Source of the DNA: Absidia repens
Taxonomy: Eukaryota; Mucoromycota; Mucoromycetes; Mucorales; Cunninghamellaceae
Length of the DNA: 64,000 nt
Direction of reading: 5' to 3'
Assembly (NCBI GenBank): GCA_002105175.1
Contig: MCGE01000003.1
Location: 186,001 to 250,000, forward strand
Of this stretch, positions 49,029 through 61,416 are shown in pieces. Within the stretch, counting starts at the first letter, position 1, and the number at the start of each line of letters is the position of its first letter. Below the pieces are notes generated by a model. That model did no database searches. It had not been told where the DNA came from and saw only the letters and a list, made by a program, of their open reading frames with translations. Both the position numbers and the translations under genes were made by a program.

Positions 49029-49299
49029 GGTCGCTGGAGAGGAAGATAAATTTGAAAAAAAAAAAATCAGATGGCAAACCTGGTTCGATGAAGTTTAATT
49101 GGTGCCACTGGTATAGCGTGACTTGAAGCGGGGTTGTAACAAAAAAGTTGGATTTTTGCTTGGTTGTAACATTTTGCATTTTTGATATCCTTACAAACCG
49201 CCACCGTCTCAAGCTACGGAGATGTTGGAGTTTTTTGACCAACTCGTTGATAATTGTATTGCGAAGGATGAGGACCGACAGAACGCTGGAGGCTGGTAT
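49029..49299. other. COQ4 upstream region
   Basis: Short spacer between the COQ4 start codon and the next repeat copy; presumably the COQ4 promoter. No clear element found. Confidence 0.4.
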
Positions 49300-49690
49300 C
49301 CATAGCAATCCTGGTACCCATACGACTGACTTTACACCCCGCCTACGTTAGTTTATTTTCTCACCTTCTTTTTTTTTTTCACCATTCAACTTTTCTGAGG
49401 TTGTGATGGGCCTAGATTAGTACCAGGACTAGTTTAGAAGTAGTTTCAGCCCAGGGATTATAACATACATGGTGAACCCTTTTCATTTTGGATTCAGGAT
49501 TAGGACCACCATTAGTTGGCTTTGGAGCCTTCATTAGCTTAGTTTAATGTTAGTTTGACCATAGTTTTTATCTATATCTGAATAAATATGTCTCTTTTTA
49601 CTCGCTTCAACGAAAAATATCGCAATGGTCTGTCCCATGTCTTGTATAAAAGGTTCCATTTTTATCATCGGGCCGGTGAAGATTAGTGTT
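49300..49690 (+). repeat. Dispersed E-box/AATAAA repeat, copy 8
   Basis: Sense on the plus strand. Degenerate E-box block CCCCGCCTACGTTAG (49335-49349), CT-rich tract, CACCATTCAACTTTTC, GGACTAGTTTAGAAG, CAGGGATTATAACATACATGG, TTTCATTTTGGATTCAGG, TTAGTTGGCTTTGGAGCC, TAGCTTAGTTTAATG, GAATAAATATG (about 49580-49590). The stem arms are more diverged than in other copies. Confidence 0.8.
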
Positions 49691-50733
49691 GATCAATGTT
49701 ACGTTCCAACACAATAAAAGATATTCCTTTAGTATTTCCCAGGACCTGTGAAGTATATCAGCTCTCGTTTTACAATAGACCCTTTAGATAGTGTTGTCCA
49801 TCTTACATACTACGTAGAACCAGCCCATTATTTTTTCTTTTCTGTAACGATTTAACGGAATATCGTTTTCTGCAGTGCAAATTGTAACCAACCCATAGTC
49901 TTTGGATATAAGCAAAGCACAATATACGCACCACACACTCCACTACCACCATGACATATCTCCTTAGGGGTGAATTTGCAATAACCTGAAATTGGAAAAG
50001 CGGACTGCTTGATACTGTCTTTTATTACACCCATCTTTGATAACATCCATCCTTTCATATGCCCATCCTTTTTCTTAATTTCTAGATAGAGGACGGTGTT
50101 TCAATTACCTGTAATCTTACCTGAGAACGTCTGGTTTTCTGTAGTATATATTGCCACTACTGGAGTAGTCCAACGATTCACTTCAATGTCAATATACATT
50201 CAAAAATATAAAAACACATTATTACATGATTTTTTTTTTTTTTTTTGGTCGGTTAACTCTCATGAACTGAGATTGGCTTTCTATCTCCAGTGTTCCTGTA
50301 TGTAGGACTGCCCAGATTTCAATTTATTAACGCTTGATCCTGCCCAACAAGTCATGCTTATGATCCCCCAAAAAATATGGATCCACGGAGTTTGTAAAGG
50401 GTCGTCAATGCAAATCTTACCGCCAAAGCCAAACTGTCCATGTACGCTAATAGAATCGAATAAGTTTACTATAATATTTTTTTAACGAACAGATTAGGAT
50501 TTCTCTTTTTTTTTTTTTTTTTTTTCTTGATCCTTCCTGTCACAAGCTCAGGTACCTCGCCTGGTGTCAGTCCCCGAAAAAATTTGACGTCTTTCGAATC
50601 GCTAATTGAAAAAGGATTGTGACACGCTTTTCTCTTTATTTTTTGCACGGAGTCAGCCCTGACAAAAAATGTAGTCCAATAACAAAACTGAATTTTTCTT
50701 TTCTCTTCTTTCTTTATAGCTTTAGTTTACATA
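49691..50733. other. Spacer upstream of ATP17
   Basis: No supported gene. T tracts at about 50228-50245 and 50508-50525. The sequence CTTTCTTTATAG|CTTTAGTTTAC just before the ATP17 start could be the acceptor of a 5'-leader intron, but no donor was assigned. Confidence 0.4.
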
Positions 50734-51253
50734 ATGAACGCCATGTCTACCGTTTTCCGTCGTGCCTACAGCACCAAGAGCCTCGTTCCTCCTAATATTG
50801 CTGCTGCCACCAAGGTCGGTAGTGGAGCTGCTAAGGATGGCCAAATGACCGAATTGGTCTCTTTCTACAAGGTAAATAGGAATCGAGACAACAACAACAA
50901 ACCACGAACGGCTACCCTCTACATTCTATATATTGTATACTTTTTATTTATTTTTTTTATCGCTATATTTTGTTATAGAACTTACCTAAAGGTGCTGCCA
51001 ACGTTGCCAAGCCCTCTGGTCCTTGGGGCCGCTACAAGGCTCGCTACATTGATGGTGATAATGCTTCTATTACTCCCTTCCTTCATCTCATTGGTGGTAT
51101 CTTCGTCATTGGTTACTCTATCGACTATCATTTCCACTTGAGTAAGTTCATGAATGAATTGCTATATGCTATCTTCGATGACTAACTAACAATTTTTTTA
51201 ATTTTTTTGTCTCGTCTATAACAGAGCACCACAAGAACGTTGAACACCATTAG
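50734..51253 (+). CDS. ATP17: ATP synthase subunit f (Atp17), mitochondrial
   Basis: Three exons, 50734-50871, 50979-51141 and 51225-51253, give 109 aa. The N-terminus MNAMSTVFRRAYSTKS is a short presequence. The mature part has LVSFYKNLPKGAA, GRYKARYIDGDNASI and one membrane helix, LIGGIFVIGYSIDYHFH, then KHHKN. This order is diagnostic for fungal subunit f of the F1Fo ATP synthase, located in the membrane domain next to subunit a and at the dimer region. Codon use is strongly biased (GCC, ACC, CTC, AAG), like HSP70, as expected for an abundant protein. The last coding exon is only 29 nt. Confidence 0.95.
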
Positions 51254-51365
51254 AATATCTACTTACAATTCACATATCCAATAGCCTTTGCAATTACATC
51301 ACATCAACAACTCATTTTGTTACCTTAGTTATACTTTATTAAATATTGTTTGTCTTTTTTATATG

Positions 51366-51371
51366 AATAAA
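51366..51371 (+). terminator. Poly(A) signal of ATP17
   Basis: AATAAA 113 nt after the stop codon, followed by a GC-richer segment with a short inverted repeat (GGCGCTCC..GGAGC). Confidence 0.6.
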
Positions 51372-51644
51372 CGCTCTGGCGCTCCGCTGGAGCTTTTGGA
51401 AATGTTTTGCTTTATTGAGTGTCAAGAGTTTTTTATTGTAGTGTGGGTTTCGATGGGAATGTATTAGAACCACCGCCATTTCGCACTATGGTGGGTAGCC
51501 TCTTGGGGCCCAACCGCCGTGCTTAGCGCGTCGTCAATGGGCATGATATTTATTTTGTGTGTTGAAATAATAGCTTGCTTGAAAAGTTAGGGTGTGGTTA
51601 TATAGGGTGGATGTCTCATGATCGCAGCTATTAGTTTTTAATTA

Positions 51645-52528
51645 TGGTGCGGCTCACTTATAATGTCAAATACTAGGCATGATCCTAGAAAGCTGATGGT
51701 TTTTTAAAAAATGGCCACCTCAAAAAAACAATGTATAAACATGATAATTCAGACCTTTAAGAACAAAACGTGTCAATCAGTTTTTTCTTTTTATAAGAAA
51801 GAAAACTTGTCAGCCTTCAAAAAAAGAAGACTTTGGCTGGCTCCCCTAGGATTTGAAACGTATCTGATGTACTAAAAAGGAAAATGATATGTGCGTTTAT
51901 TTTGTAAAACACCGCGAAAACTGTAAAATATTATACAGAAAACAAGGTCCTGTTTTTTGCTTGTTCCCGCTCCCATATCAAGCGTAGCTAATAGATGTAG
52001 ATGTAGATTGTAGGACTTGCAAATGAGGACTAGTTTATGTATTTTTATTTATTATTTGTACAATAAAAAGTGCCATCCCTCTATTTTTTTGTTGCTGTAC
52101 GGACACACACCCGTTTGTATGTTTCTGCTTATAATAAGCCTATGTATATACATTTGGCAAGACAATCAAAAAATGGTAGAAAAAGGCAAGACAAAGTTTA
52201 TTCAGTAGTAATTATAACAATGACAACAAATACTAAACTAAGATGAAGATTAATCTAATAGTGGTCCCAAATTCTGGAACCAAAATGAGAGGGTTTCCCC
52301 ATGCATCTCGTAATACCTGAGCCGAAAACCCTTCTAAACTAGTCCTGACACTAATCCCAGTTGAACATCATCCCATTGAGATCAATGAAATGGCGGTGAC
52401 TTGAGAAAAAAAAAGAAGAAAGAAAGAAAGGAAGGAGAAAAAAAAAAAAAAGGCTTTAATAATGCATTTTTTAAACTGCGATTGAAGTCATAAAATTGAA
52501 AATTTGACATTATAAGTGAGCCGCACCA
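51645..52528. mobile_element. TIR element with TA target-site duplication (mariner/MITE-like)
   Basis: Perfect 27-bp terminal inverted repeats: TGGTGCGGCTCACTTATAAT... at 51645-51671 and its exact reverse complement at 52502-52528. Both outer ends are flanked by TA (51643-51644 and 52529-52530), the target duplication of Tc1/mariner-type transposons. The 884-bp interior has no transposase-like frame, so it is non-autonomous. It encloses a piece of the dispersed E-box/AATAAA repeat (52180-52420), so one element inserted into or captured the other. A Pogo/mariner-derived MITE is the likely class; the superfamily is inferred from the TA duplication only. Confidence 0.8.
52180..52420 (-). repeat. 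Dispersed E-box/AATAAA repeat, copy 9 (partial, inside TIR element)
   Basis: Sense on the minus strand. Core landmarks: GAGGGTTTCCCCATGCATC (52289-52307), CGAAAACCCTTCTAAACTAG, CTGACACTAATC and TTTATTCAGTAG. A purine-rich tract follows (52409-52452), but no E-box. The 5' modules match the weaker subfamily seen near 21.2, 30.2 and 54.9 kb. Confidence 0.75.
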
Positions 52529-52530
52529 TA

Positions 52531-53539
52531 TATCTTTAATATATTGACTTTTGCTGCCATACGATAATATTGCGACATTCGCTAACGTCGAATGATACGA
52601 TATCGAAATTCAAAATAACGCGACATTGATTTTTTTAGTGGTGCAACATCTAATTTTGGAATGACTGTATATGGTCATTTCACAGCCCATAATTGGCTGG
52701 GAGATTGGAGACCAAAGGTACTCCCTCTGGTTTTCATCAAATACCGTTCAACCCACGACCCGATCGACTTCAAATATTTTTAAACAAAAAGATAATGACC
52801 CCTCCCCAATTTTTTATAAAGTAGGTCTTCGCATTAAGAATATTTTCGGTTTTCCCAAAATGCCCAAAAATTATTCTTAATGGGGATATTACATGAAATA
52901 TATGGTATTCTTATGATATTGTTATGGTAGGGAGAATATTCCTCTTAATACAGTATGAATCACTCTCAAATGGTCATTTAAGAAGTAAAAGAAGATGAAG
53001 AAGACGAAGAATCCATGAAAAGAGACGTGACTTTACTGAATATTGCCAAACACTCCAAGAATGTTCATGTTTATTCTTTTAATGAAAGCACCGGTAACAA
53101 GATCTAGATGTCAATGAGAAAATAAACCAATGAAATTAGAAAGATAGCCAAATTCTTAGGGAATCAATACAAGAATATCATATCCTAGAATAAAAGGACA
53201 TTTTTGTCCCATAGCTACAATATTTCGAAATAACTTGCGAGAATTAAACATCACCGTGGTTTGGCTAACGCAGAAAGATACCGTATACGCCGATGTTCAA
53301 TGGGTGTTTTCTGTAAATATGCCTTACAAAAAAGAAGTAAAAATAGATGGTCAAGGTGAAAGTGCTACAAAAAAAAAAAAATAGATACGGCAGGTGGGTA
53401 AGGGGGACGTGAAAGCTAAAAAAAAAAAAAAAAACCAACTAGAAAGCAGGTGCTTGACATAGCACTCATAAAGTATCAGAAACAACGATATTTTCGCCAT
53501 CATATAGGTCATCATAATATGGCTAACTAATAAAAAGGC
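52531..53539. other. Spacer with possible decayed coding sequence
   Basis: No intact gene. A plus-strand segment at about 52979-53100 reads EVKEDEEDEESMKRDVTLL then NIAKHSKNVHVYSFNES before a stop, and 53230-53330 reads ARIKHHRGLANAERYRIRR in another frame. This looks like remains of a protein gene, not recognised. A tracts at 53369-53381 and 53419-53434. Confidence 0.3.
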
Positions 53540-54180
53540 ATATTTTATTGAAGTATATTGATAAGTACTAAACTAAGAACGAGAGATTTTTTGTCACAAG
53601 AGATCCAATAGAAGGATGTAATATAGGTACAAAATGGGAGACCAACAGCGAGATTAATGGGAGGGGAATTTCGAGGACTGGTCAGCCCTAATTTAACGGC
53701 GCGATCGCAAAAAGGTATCTAATATACCGCACAAGACGTAATAGGCCGGAGAGATATTTGCTTTTAAAGCACAACTACAGATTAACAGTAATGGACAAGA
53801 GACCTATTGCACAAAAACATGAGGGAGATTAATGGAACATTTTTCATTCAATTAAGTATAAACAAACATAATTTATTCAGGTATATATACAAACTATGGA
53901 CAAACTAACACTACACTAAGCTAATGATGGCTCCAAAGAGGCCTAGCTCCAAAAAGCCAACTCATGGTTCCCTCAGATCCTTGATCCAAAATGAAAGGTT
54001 TCCCCATGTATCTTGTAATCCCTGAGCTGAAACCCCTTCTAAACTAGTCCTAACACTGATCTAAGTACCGCCATATCTTAATCGTAAAAAAATAATAATA
54101 AGGAAGTGGAAGATAGAAAGAGAGGAAAGGAATAAAATGAAAAAAAAAATGCATGTGTGCGGAAGTTGAAATGTTTTCTG
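53540..54180 (-). repeat. Dispersed E-box/AATAAA repeat, copy 10 (long form)
   Basis: Sense on the minus strand. Core: GAAAGGTTTCCCCATG (53991-54006), CTGAAACCCCTTCTAAACTAG, CCAAAAAGCCAACTCATGG and TTTATTCAGGTATATATAC (sense GAATAAA). Distal modules: ACATGAGGGAGATTAATGG, CACAACTACAG and GTACTAAACTAAG at 53540-53870. The E-box is lost (TGTGCGGAAGTTG near 54157). The core contains a local duplication of GGCTCCAAA (53930 and 53947). Confidence 0.82.
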
Positions 54181-54956
54181 TGTCCTCTCGATGGATGGGC
54201 ACCAGAATAAAACTATAACCGACAATAACGATATCATTATTGTGCGTCACTGCTGTAAGAGATAAGTTTTTTGGAGGGATCTCCAATAATAATGGGATAT
54301 TATTTTGTTGTTTCTCGACTATAATTAAATAAACGTATATAGAAGACAAAAACAAACAAGGCAGAACAAATGAGGGATAAAAGTATCATTAAAGTAAAAT
54401 AGCTTGTATCAGAAAAAAAAAAAAAAAGTGGTGTTGGGTGGAAAAAATAAGAGTTTCTGTAATAAATCCAATTCCAAATAATTCTGAGTATCATCATTTC
54501 TATGTGATTGTTCCCTTTGTGTGATGATATTCTGAACAAAGTGGGTCGGCCCAATTGTGTAGCGATGATAGTAATAAAAAGTACACTGAAGTAAAATAAG
54601 CGGAAGGGAGAAAATCTAAAACGACATAAGCTAAACTAATGGATTCTACAACTACAGAGACCAAATATACATCAAGTAAGAGTCAATCAAAAAGGTACAT
54701 TTGCTTCATGGGTCACTACGGCACATATCATAGTGAAGTCGTTTGAGACCCAAACAGCCTTTGTCCACACATGCACGTCATTTCTTTTTTTTACAGGCAC
54801 ATACCACCCATTCAACACACACGTATGGCCCACACTCCAAAAAGGCAAACTAAAAGTATGAGATGGTAAATGGCAAAAAGTAAAGCAAACTTTATTCAAC
54901 TATAGAAATGGTATAAAATAATGACTGCTAAACCAAACTAAACTAATGATAATATT
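54181..54956. other. Spacer before RTC4 gene
   Basis: No supported gene. At about 54740-54950 the weaker repeat subfamily appears again on the minus strand (AAGGCAAACTAAAAG, CTTTATTCAACTATAG, AACCAAACTAAACTAATG), ending right at the RTC4 stop. Its sense-strand AATAAAG may serve as signal only for itself, since RTC4 is transcribed in the same direction and terminates here. Confidence 0.4.
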
Positions 54957-57427
54957 CTACAGGATTTCAGTTTGTTCAATATGATCGTCAATGTTGCCAT
55001 AGAAATCGCCAGCATCATTGCCGTCATTGGTATCGTCACTGTCTTCATCAGCGGATATAGCGTCATTCCAGTCCACAGGATGTAAAGAGCTACCATAGGC
55101 GGCGCTTTCAGCCATAATTCGTTTTGCTTGGTCATCAATATCAGCTTCATGGCGCTTGCGGCTATCACGATTCATCAAGTCTTCACGAATCAATCGAAAT
55201 CCAACTTCGGGTATGAGCACCTGTTGTAAATATTCCATGGCTGTTTGAGGAGCAATCACATCGCGTCCCAGTTTGTCTTGATGTAGATAAAGAGCAGCTA
55301 AATGTTCTTGAATGATAGCTGCGCCTTTTGTACCGTAATATCCAGGCTATAATGATATATTCCATAATCATGTTAGTGAAGCTGCAAATTAAATCTTTTT
55401 TTTTGTTGATATTATTGCAAACTTACCAAAACAGTTTCAAAGCGAGTCATCATCCCCATGGTGCTTCGTGCTTTGTGCATACCCATATTTTCATACGCTG
55501 CCAATGCCGACGCCCGGTAAGAGCTATCCAATTTTTTCGCAATGACCATATCAAGTTCGTCTTTGAAGCCAAGAATCCGATCCAAAAGATTTTCGAATGT
55601 AATCACAGATGGCCAATTGCGTTCATCGCCTTCAGGTTTGAGCACAAGTTCAATGGTATGTAGTTGACAAAAAGTGAATTGTTCCATATTTGATACAGGT
55701 CTTCGGGTCCGCCGTTTTCGGTAATTGATGGAAGGGGTGTAGTCATGGATAGGTAATGATAGTAGAGAGGCTGTCAGTGGATTGTGGTGATGTAAAGAAT
55801 CTGGCAAGTTGATAGTAGTCATTTGTTGTCCGTCTTGAAATATTTGCTCTTTGTATTGTATTTCCTCATATGCTAGTGCCACAGTATTAGATTGGTTGAG
55901 ATCTAGTATAGCGTGACAGTAAGGACATTCCACTATGACATAAATATGTATTAGAATATTTTTTTTTCACGTTTCTTTGTTCATTTTTTCCTCATTACCT
56001 TGATCTTCATTGACATTGTTTTGGGAAGAAGGAGAATCAGAAGTTGATCGAGAAGACAGAGAACCAAAATTCACTTGCCCCATTTTTTTCATCTTGTGCC
56101 TTCCTGGAAGAACCAGTCTTTCTATCTTGGTTGATGCATCCCCCATTTTGTCGTTCCCATTGCTGATTTGACGTTTTTCCGGCATAAGCTGATTATCCGC
56201 ATCGTTCGTCAATCCTTTACAGTGCTTTATTGTGCTGAGTTGGTTTCGTTGTATTTTAATCGAGATTGATCCACTGTTGTCGTCGTCAGTTGCTAATCCC
56301 GTACGTTCATTCCTGCTTGTTTTGAGTGTCGACTGCTTTTTTGGTACCACCAGTTCATTGACACGGCTCGGTTTATTCGAAGAAGCCTTTGCGGGCACTA
56401 CAAGTTTTTCAACGGCGGGTGCTGATCGTTTGTTGTCGAGATGTTTAGGCATTGGTGTTGACTGATCCTTGGAGCTGTCTGAATCTGTGTAAAAGTTGCT
56501 ATGCTTTTGTTGAGTGCGGGGAAGGCGTTTTGAAAGGTTCACTTTCGATTTTTCTGACGGTTGTGGTAGTGGTGACAATCGTTCTTTGTTGGTGGCTGTA
56601 ATGATGTAAAGGTCGGGATCCGTTTGGTCAGCAGTAGATTGATGTCTTGCCAAGTTCTTATTCCGTAGCTTTGCTGCAGAGGATCTTGAAGATGACAGCA
56701 ACGGTGGTAATGATGATGATGATCGATCATTCTTGGTGTTTGTGATAGTGTAAAGGTCGGTATCATCATGGTAACTAATAGATTGGCTTTTTGGCTCCTT
56801 CACTTGCGACTGATTTGTTTTTGGTGGCGATGATGATCGATCGATGATGTCTGAAATGGAGTGAGAGCGAACATCATTTTGGAAAAGATCAAAGGGACGT
56901 TTTGATTGGTGCACTTTTGAACGGTTTGCTGCTGAGGTGAGTGAATAATGACCCGATGGTAGTGAAGCTGATGGTGACGGCGATGATCCTCGATATGGTG
57001 TTGATGATTCTGGTGTATGTCTAGATGATGAGGGTCGAGTGGCGGAAAAAGTATCGTTGTCTTGATAATGACGATGGATTCTATCGATTTCAACGCTGAT
57101 ACCATTCTTTTTCTTGTTGTAAGTGGTGGGGTTCTGGAAGTCGTTTTCATTGTCAGGTGTGTGATAAAAAATAACAGGCATTGTCATTCTTGGTGTTGCT
57201 GTTTTCGTATCCATGGGGCGACGCTTTTTACCAATTGCTTTTTCCTTAATAAAGTCACTGTCATCGTCGTCGTCATCGTAGGCTAAACCGGTGCGTGATT
57301 GCTTTGATTTACTGTGGTTGGATTGTGTAAATTGACCAGAGTGGGTGGTTCGTTTTCTAGTGAAATTGAATAATCTAGTATCGTAGCCATCCACTTTCCC
57401 AACAGAGTCCAGTTTCTTGCGATTCAT
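54957..57427 (-). CDS. RTC4: RTC4-domain protein
   Basis: Three exons, 57427-55999, 55932-55427 and 55346-54957, give 774 aa. The first 475 residues are disordered, basic and Ser-rich with repeated short blocks (SSSPP...SDRDPDLYIIT-like). Exon 2 opens with VECPYCHAIL (Cys479/Cys482), then the RTC4 domain: TFCQLHTIELVLKPEGDERNW, a long helical middle with SSYRASALAAYENMGMHKARS, RFETVLPGYYGTKGAAIIQEHL, and the closing FRLIREDLMNRD...RIMAESAAYGSS. In budding yeast RTC4 influences telomere capping; the molecular activity is unknown. The long N-terminal extension is not part of the yeast protein. The paired Cys may form half of a zinc site. Confidence 0.88.
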
Positions 57428-57462
57428 CGAAGACTTAGTGTTCAAGAAAACAATAGCAAACG

Positions 57463-57545
57463 CAAAAAAAAAAGAAAAAAAAAAAAAAAGAAAAAAAAAA
57501 AAAGAAAAAAAAAAAATAGAAAAAAAAAAAAAAGAAAAAAAAAAT
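57463..57545. repeat. A-rich array (A9-14 with single G)
   Basis: Almost pure A interrupted by single G or TAG about every 10-14 bases, between the RTC4 start and the end of the DUF1765 gene. It acts as the short (187-bp) spacer between two same-strand genes. Confidence 0.9.
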
Positions 57546-57614
57546 CCGCCAAAAAAAACGCCCGCATTTTTTTATTGTGAGATATTATAGATAAAAGGAA
57601 TATAGTGCCCAAAA

Positions 57615-60600
57615 CTAATCTTTCAGAACCCAATGACGCGGCCAATCCAATAGAAGCTTCGGTATTCCAGGTTTCCTGTGCTGTAAATATTCTTGATATA
57701 TACTGGATGACACGTCGACTTGTTGAATAGCATAACTATGGTGACACGACCTGTAACGCCACTGCGTTGCCTTGCGGATCGTGTTTTCGACATCATATTC
57801 CATATTCGGCATATCAGTAATCACCTTGCCCATGCACTGATGTTTGTTTGCAGGATAAATTCCGCTATTTCCATAACCACGCAATAAATAGAGAGAATTT
57901 GAAGTACTAGTGCCGCCCGCGTTGTCTAAATCGTCGTCTTTAAGGTTCGTCACTAACTTGCTGGTGGTTAACCTGTTGAGGGTGGGTAGTGTTCCTGGTC
58001 TCATTCCTGGTCGTCTGATGGGTGCTGTTGATATGACTGGGTCCACTAGTGGTATTGGCACGGCATAGTATTGGAACCATATGTCACGGTACCGGGCGTC
58101 GTTGATTGTTTCCATGTCAATTGCGGGGACATATCCCACTTCGTCATCATCATTGTCGTCGCCGTCGTCGTCATTGCTTTGACTGATAGTATCATCATCA
58201 TCTTCAGTTATACATTTCCCAGATTTTCGACTGATAGATGAAATTGCAGAGCTGATTGATCGTCGTCGAATGTTGTTGATTGCATCCATAATAACGTTGT
58301 CAGCATTGGGTGGTGATGTTGATAGCGGTGATGATGATGAATCGGGGTTATTTTTTTGGGACCGAGTATTTGATCGCACCAAGCCTTGTGTGTTCATTTT
58401 CTTGTTTGATGTCAATTCGAGGAGCAGCGACGTCGGCGAATCAGTGAGAACAGAAGGCATAAGACTGTATGGTACTATGGCCGTTGGTTTTTCCCATCCT
58501 TCTAGCACCCTTCCCCCTAGTATTTGATCGTCTTGGTACCTTTTATATTGCTGATGGAATGAATCAAAAAGTGTTTCCAATATAATGTGTGTTAACCTAA
58601 TCCAACCAAAATGAGTATGATATCAATTAATTTCCTTCACTGATTCGAAATCTATAATTAAACTTACAAAGATGTGTGTTTTCGAAGCTTTGATTCAACT
58701 TTGATAAATGAATCAGATGTGGCTTGAAATCCATGTATCTCTGGTTTGTCCCAATGATCGATAAATCCAACCATTTCGCAGTCCTTGCGGTTACAAACAT
58801 GTATATTGTGAGTTTCGACGACTGGGGCCAAATCCGAAGACCAATATACAATGCGAGGTTTCCAAATGCAGCCCACTCTCCACACTAAACATCTCCAAAA
58901 GAAATTTCTGACGTTGGCACCCCAATGTAAAAAAAGACGTTCAAAAATAACGGTATCTAGTAGGATGCGGTTACACAGATAATCAAGAAGACCAGCACGT
59001 GAAGTCAAAAATTTGAATTGTGAATAAACAAAAGAGAGGACCCGAAGAAGAGTAGTTGAATGGTCAGAATAAGCAAGGACAATATGGATTGTATGAAGTA
59101 GAAATGGTTGATCAAGAGGAGGATGATAACGTGTTTGGAGTCGATAATGTTGCAATTGTAGCATTGATGCCTCCACAAAGTCAAAAATACCTGAAGGAAG
59201 TGTAGAAGACAAGTTAGTATATAAAAAAAGAAGGTGCTCATATAATTCACTACTTACCAAAGACGCCAATAGAGTTCCCAACTTCGGTGGTCAATATCAA
59301 GGCACGCATGATAACATTGATCATATCATGGAATCGGCCACACGGTTCAGCCATCATCACACTCCAAGCTAGACATTCCGAGAATACCCAAATCAAATCC
59401 TCCAATAATTGTGGTTTTCCATGATGTTGTCGCCCAGACACTGCATCATTCGTTTTTTGTTTCCTCCGGTAGCCATTTGGGCCCGATTCATAGTCGTGTA
59501 ATGATTTCATTTGGATTGACTTCTTCGTTGATGTACTACGATGATGCTTTGTTGCCAAATTTCTAGGTGCAGAATTCTTGTCATTTTTGTCGTAATGTGG
59601 TTTTGTTGACATCCATGAGGCTAAATTATCACTGGAATCGTTTGCTGTATCAAGTGTGACTGAGCGGACCATATGACTGACAAAATTTTCAACGCAATAA
59701 AGGTAGTAGCCGGAAAAGTAAAGATAACATGGAGCAGCGACCAACATTGTGTTTCGACATTGTAGTCTTTCTTTTTGAGCTTCAGGGCAGACTATTACCA
59801 AATACGTTGCCAAGACCACGTGAAGATGCTTAAAAAACAGTGTATAGAGTTCACCAGTATTTCGTGTCAATCTGTCACAATAAAAAGTAAAACGCTGGTA
59901 TAAGTCATTCTTGCTTTATGAAAGTATAAATAACCTATTGTATTGTTTTACCTTGCCATCCACACACTTGATTTGTCGATAGAGTTGGGCGTTAAGTTAT
60001 GAATAAACTGCTGATATTCCCATCCACTGGCCCCAATCAAAGGATGTAGATACCGTGGGAAAATCTTCTTCATATCTTGCTTATAATCTGCCAATCTATG
60101 TATCAAGTCAATCCCCACCTTTGAGTGAATAACCCATTCATTCTCTTTTTATTTTTATTTTTATTTTTTATTACCTTGACAATTGACCCATTTCTTGCTG
60201 AAGTCGATGAATCCAAACAGGGCGAAGATCAAGACCACATAATATAGTTGTCGCAAGTTCAGGTACTTTGAAGAAGCAGATTGCTAACATGATAGTGACA
60301 ATGAATATTATTGTGACAAAATTGCTTTCCATGTTGTCATGTCAATAGAAGAAAATCACCTACCTAGTATTTTGGCCGAATATGTCATCATATCTGAGAA
60401 TACTACATTGTGATTGAGTTTTTTCTTGGCCAGCATCAAAGAGGCTGCAATAATCTTGTCATATGATTCTTGATTGATGTTTGGAGGTAATTCGGTAGAG
60501 CGACTGTCTGAAGAAAATGAAAAAAGGTAAGCGATTTAAAAAAAAGAAGTACATGCTTTACTTACCTAATTCCAGAAACTCGGGCCTATGCATCAATAAA

Positions 60601-61234
60601 TAAATTGAAGTCAGCAATAAAGAAGTGGCATGATTATAAAACAATATTGAAAGCTTACCTAATCATGATTTCACATATGCAATCAAAATAAACATGTCGT
60701 TCATTGTAATCCACTTTCAAGACTGTATCTAGTAGTAGGTGCCACCTTTTTTGAAAAGAAATACCGGTTAATATGAAACACATTGATCATTATAACAATT
60801 AATATACTTGTTACCTACCATTTAATCAGTAAGCCTTGTATCATAAGCAGTCGTTCTTCTTGATTCTTAGGATGCCTATATCCTTTAAGCTGCTCCCAAA
60901 AAGTGATAGGGTGTTGACAGGGTTGTTGTTCTGTTTTGTGCTTTGATGTCGAGCTGTTGCGTTGGAGCCATGGCAATACATCATTTTCCAAGAGATAATA
61001 TCTTCGTTTTGACTTGCGTACAAACCTATTCATCATAAATACCCCATTCACAAAACAAAAGTGAGTAGATCTTGCACGGAAAAAAAATACACCACTGATA
61101 CATTCGTCGACTACCCAGTCTTCCTTTCCCGTGCAGAAACACCTTGAGCAGGACCCAGATATGACTTACTTGTGATAAAACCGATAGAGATAAAGGTAGT
61201 CATCTTCATTTCCGTCTTGTTCAGATGTCAACAT
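57615..61234 (-). CDS. DUF1765 / UPF0592 family protein
   Basis: Ten exons, 61234-61170, 61025-60819, 60745-60659, 60585-60566, 60507-60364, 60283-60175, 60095-59952, 59871-59258, 59190-58668 and 58596-57615, give 964 aa; every phase closes. Exon 4 is a 20-nt microexon. The conserved DUF1765 block near residues 450-570 ends in a histidine-tryptophan segment, RLFLHWGANVRNFFWRCLVWRV, typical of the family (S. pombe C7D4.03c, yeast Ahk1). The N-terminal half is helical with hydrophobic stretches. The C-terminal 300 residues hold acidic and Ser-rich linkers and YRDIWFQYYAVPIPL. The family is fungal and membrane-associated; Ahk1 has been linked to osmosensing scaffolds. The function here is inferred only. 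Confidence 0.87.
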
Positions 61235-61416
61235 TGGTGAAGAGAACAATTGTTGAGACAAAAAAAAAACAAAAAAAAAGCCAAAAGAAAAAAAAATGCA
61301 AATCGGTGTTTCAATTCAAGACAAAAAAAGAAAAAGGAATTCAGCAAAAAAATGAGAGTTGGAAGTAAAAGAAATAGAAGTATATATTAGAGAGTAAAAA
61401 GGATCTATTTTCTAAA

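Noticed and set aside
49852..50058. Minus-strand 68-aa frame with several Cys
   Set aside because: No promoter, splice or domain support; it overlaps the distal end of repeat copy 8.
57442..57645. Minus-strand Phe-rich frame between DUF1765 and RTC4 genes
   Set aside because: Translation of the A-rich array; not a gene.
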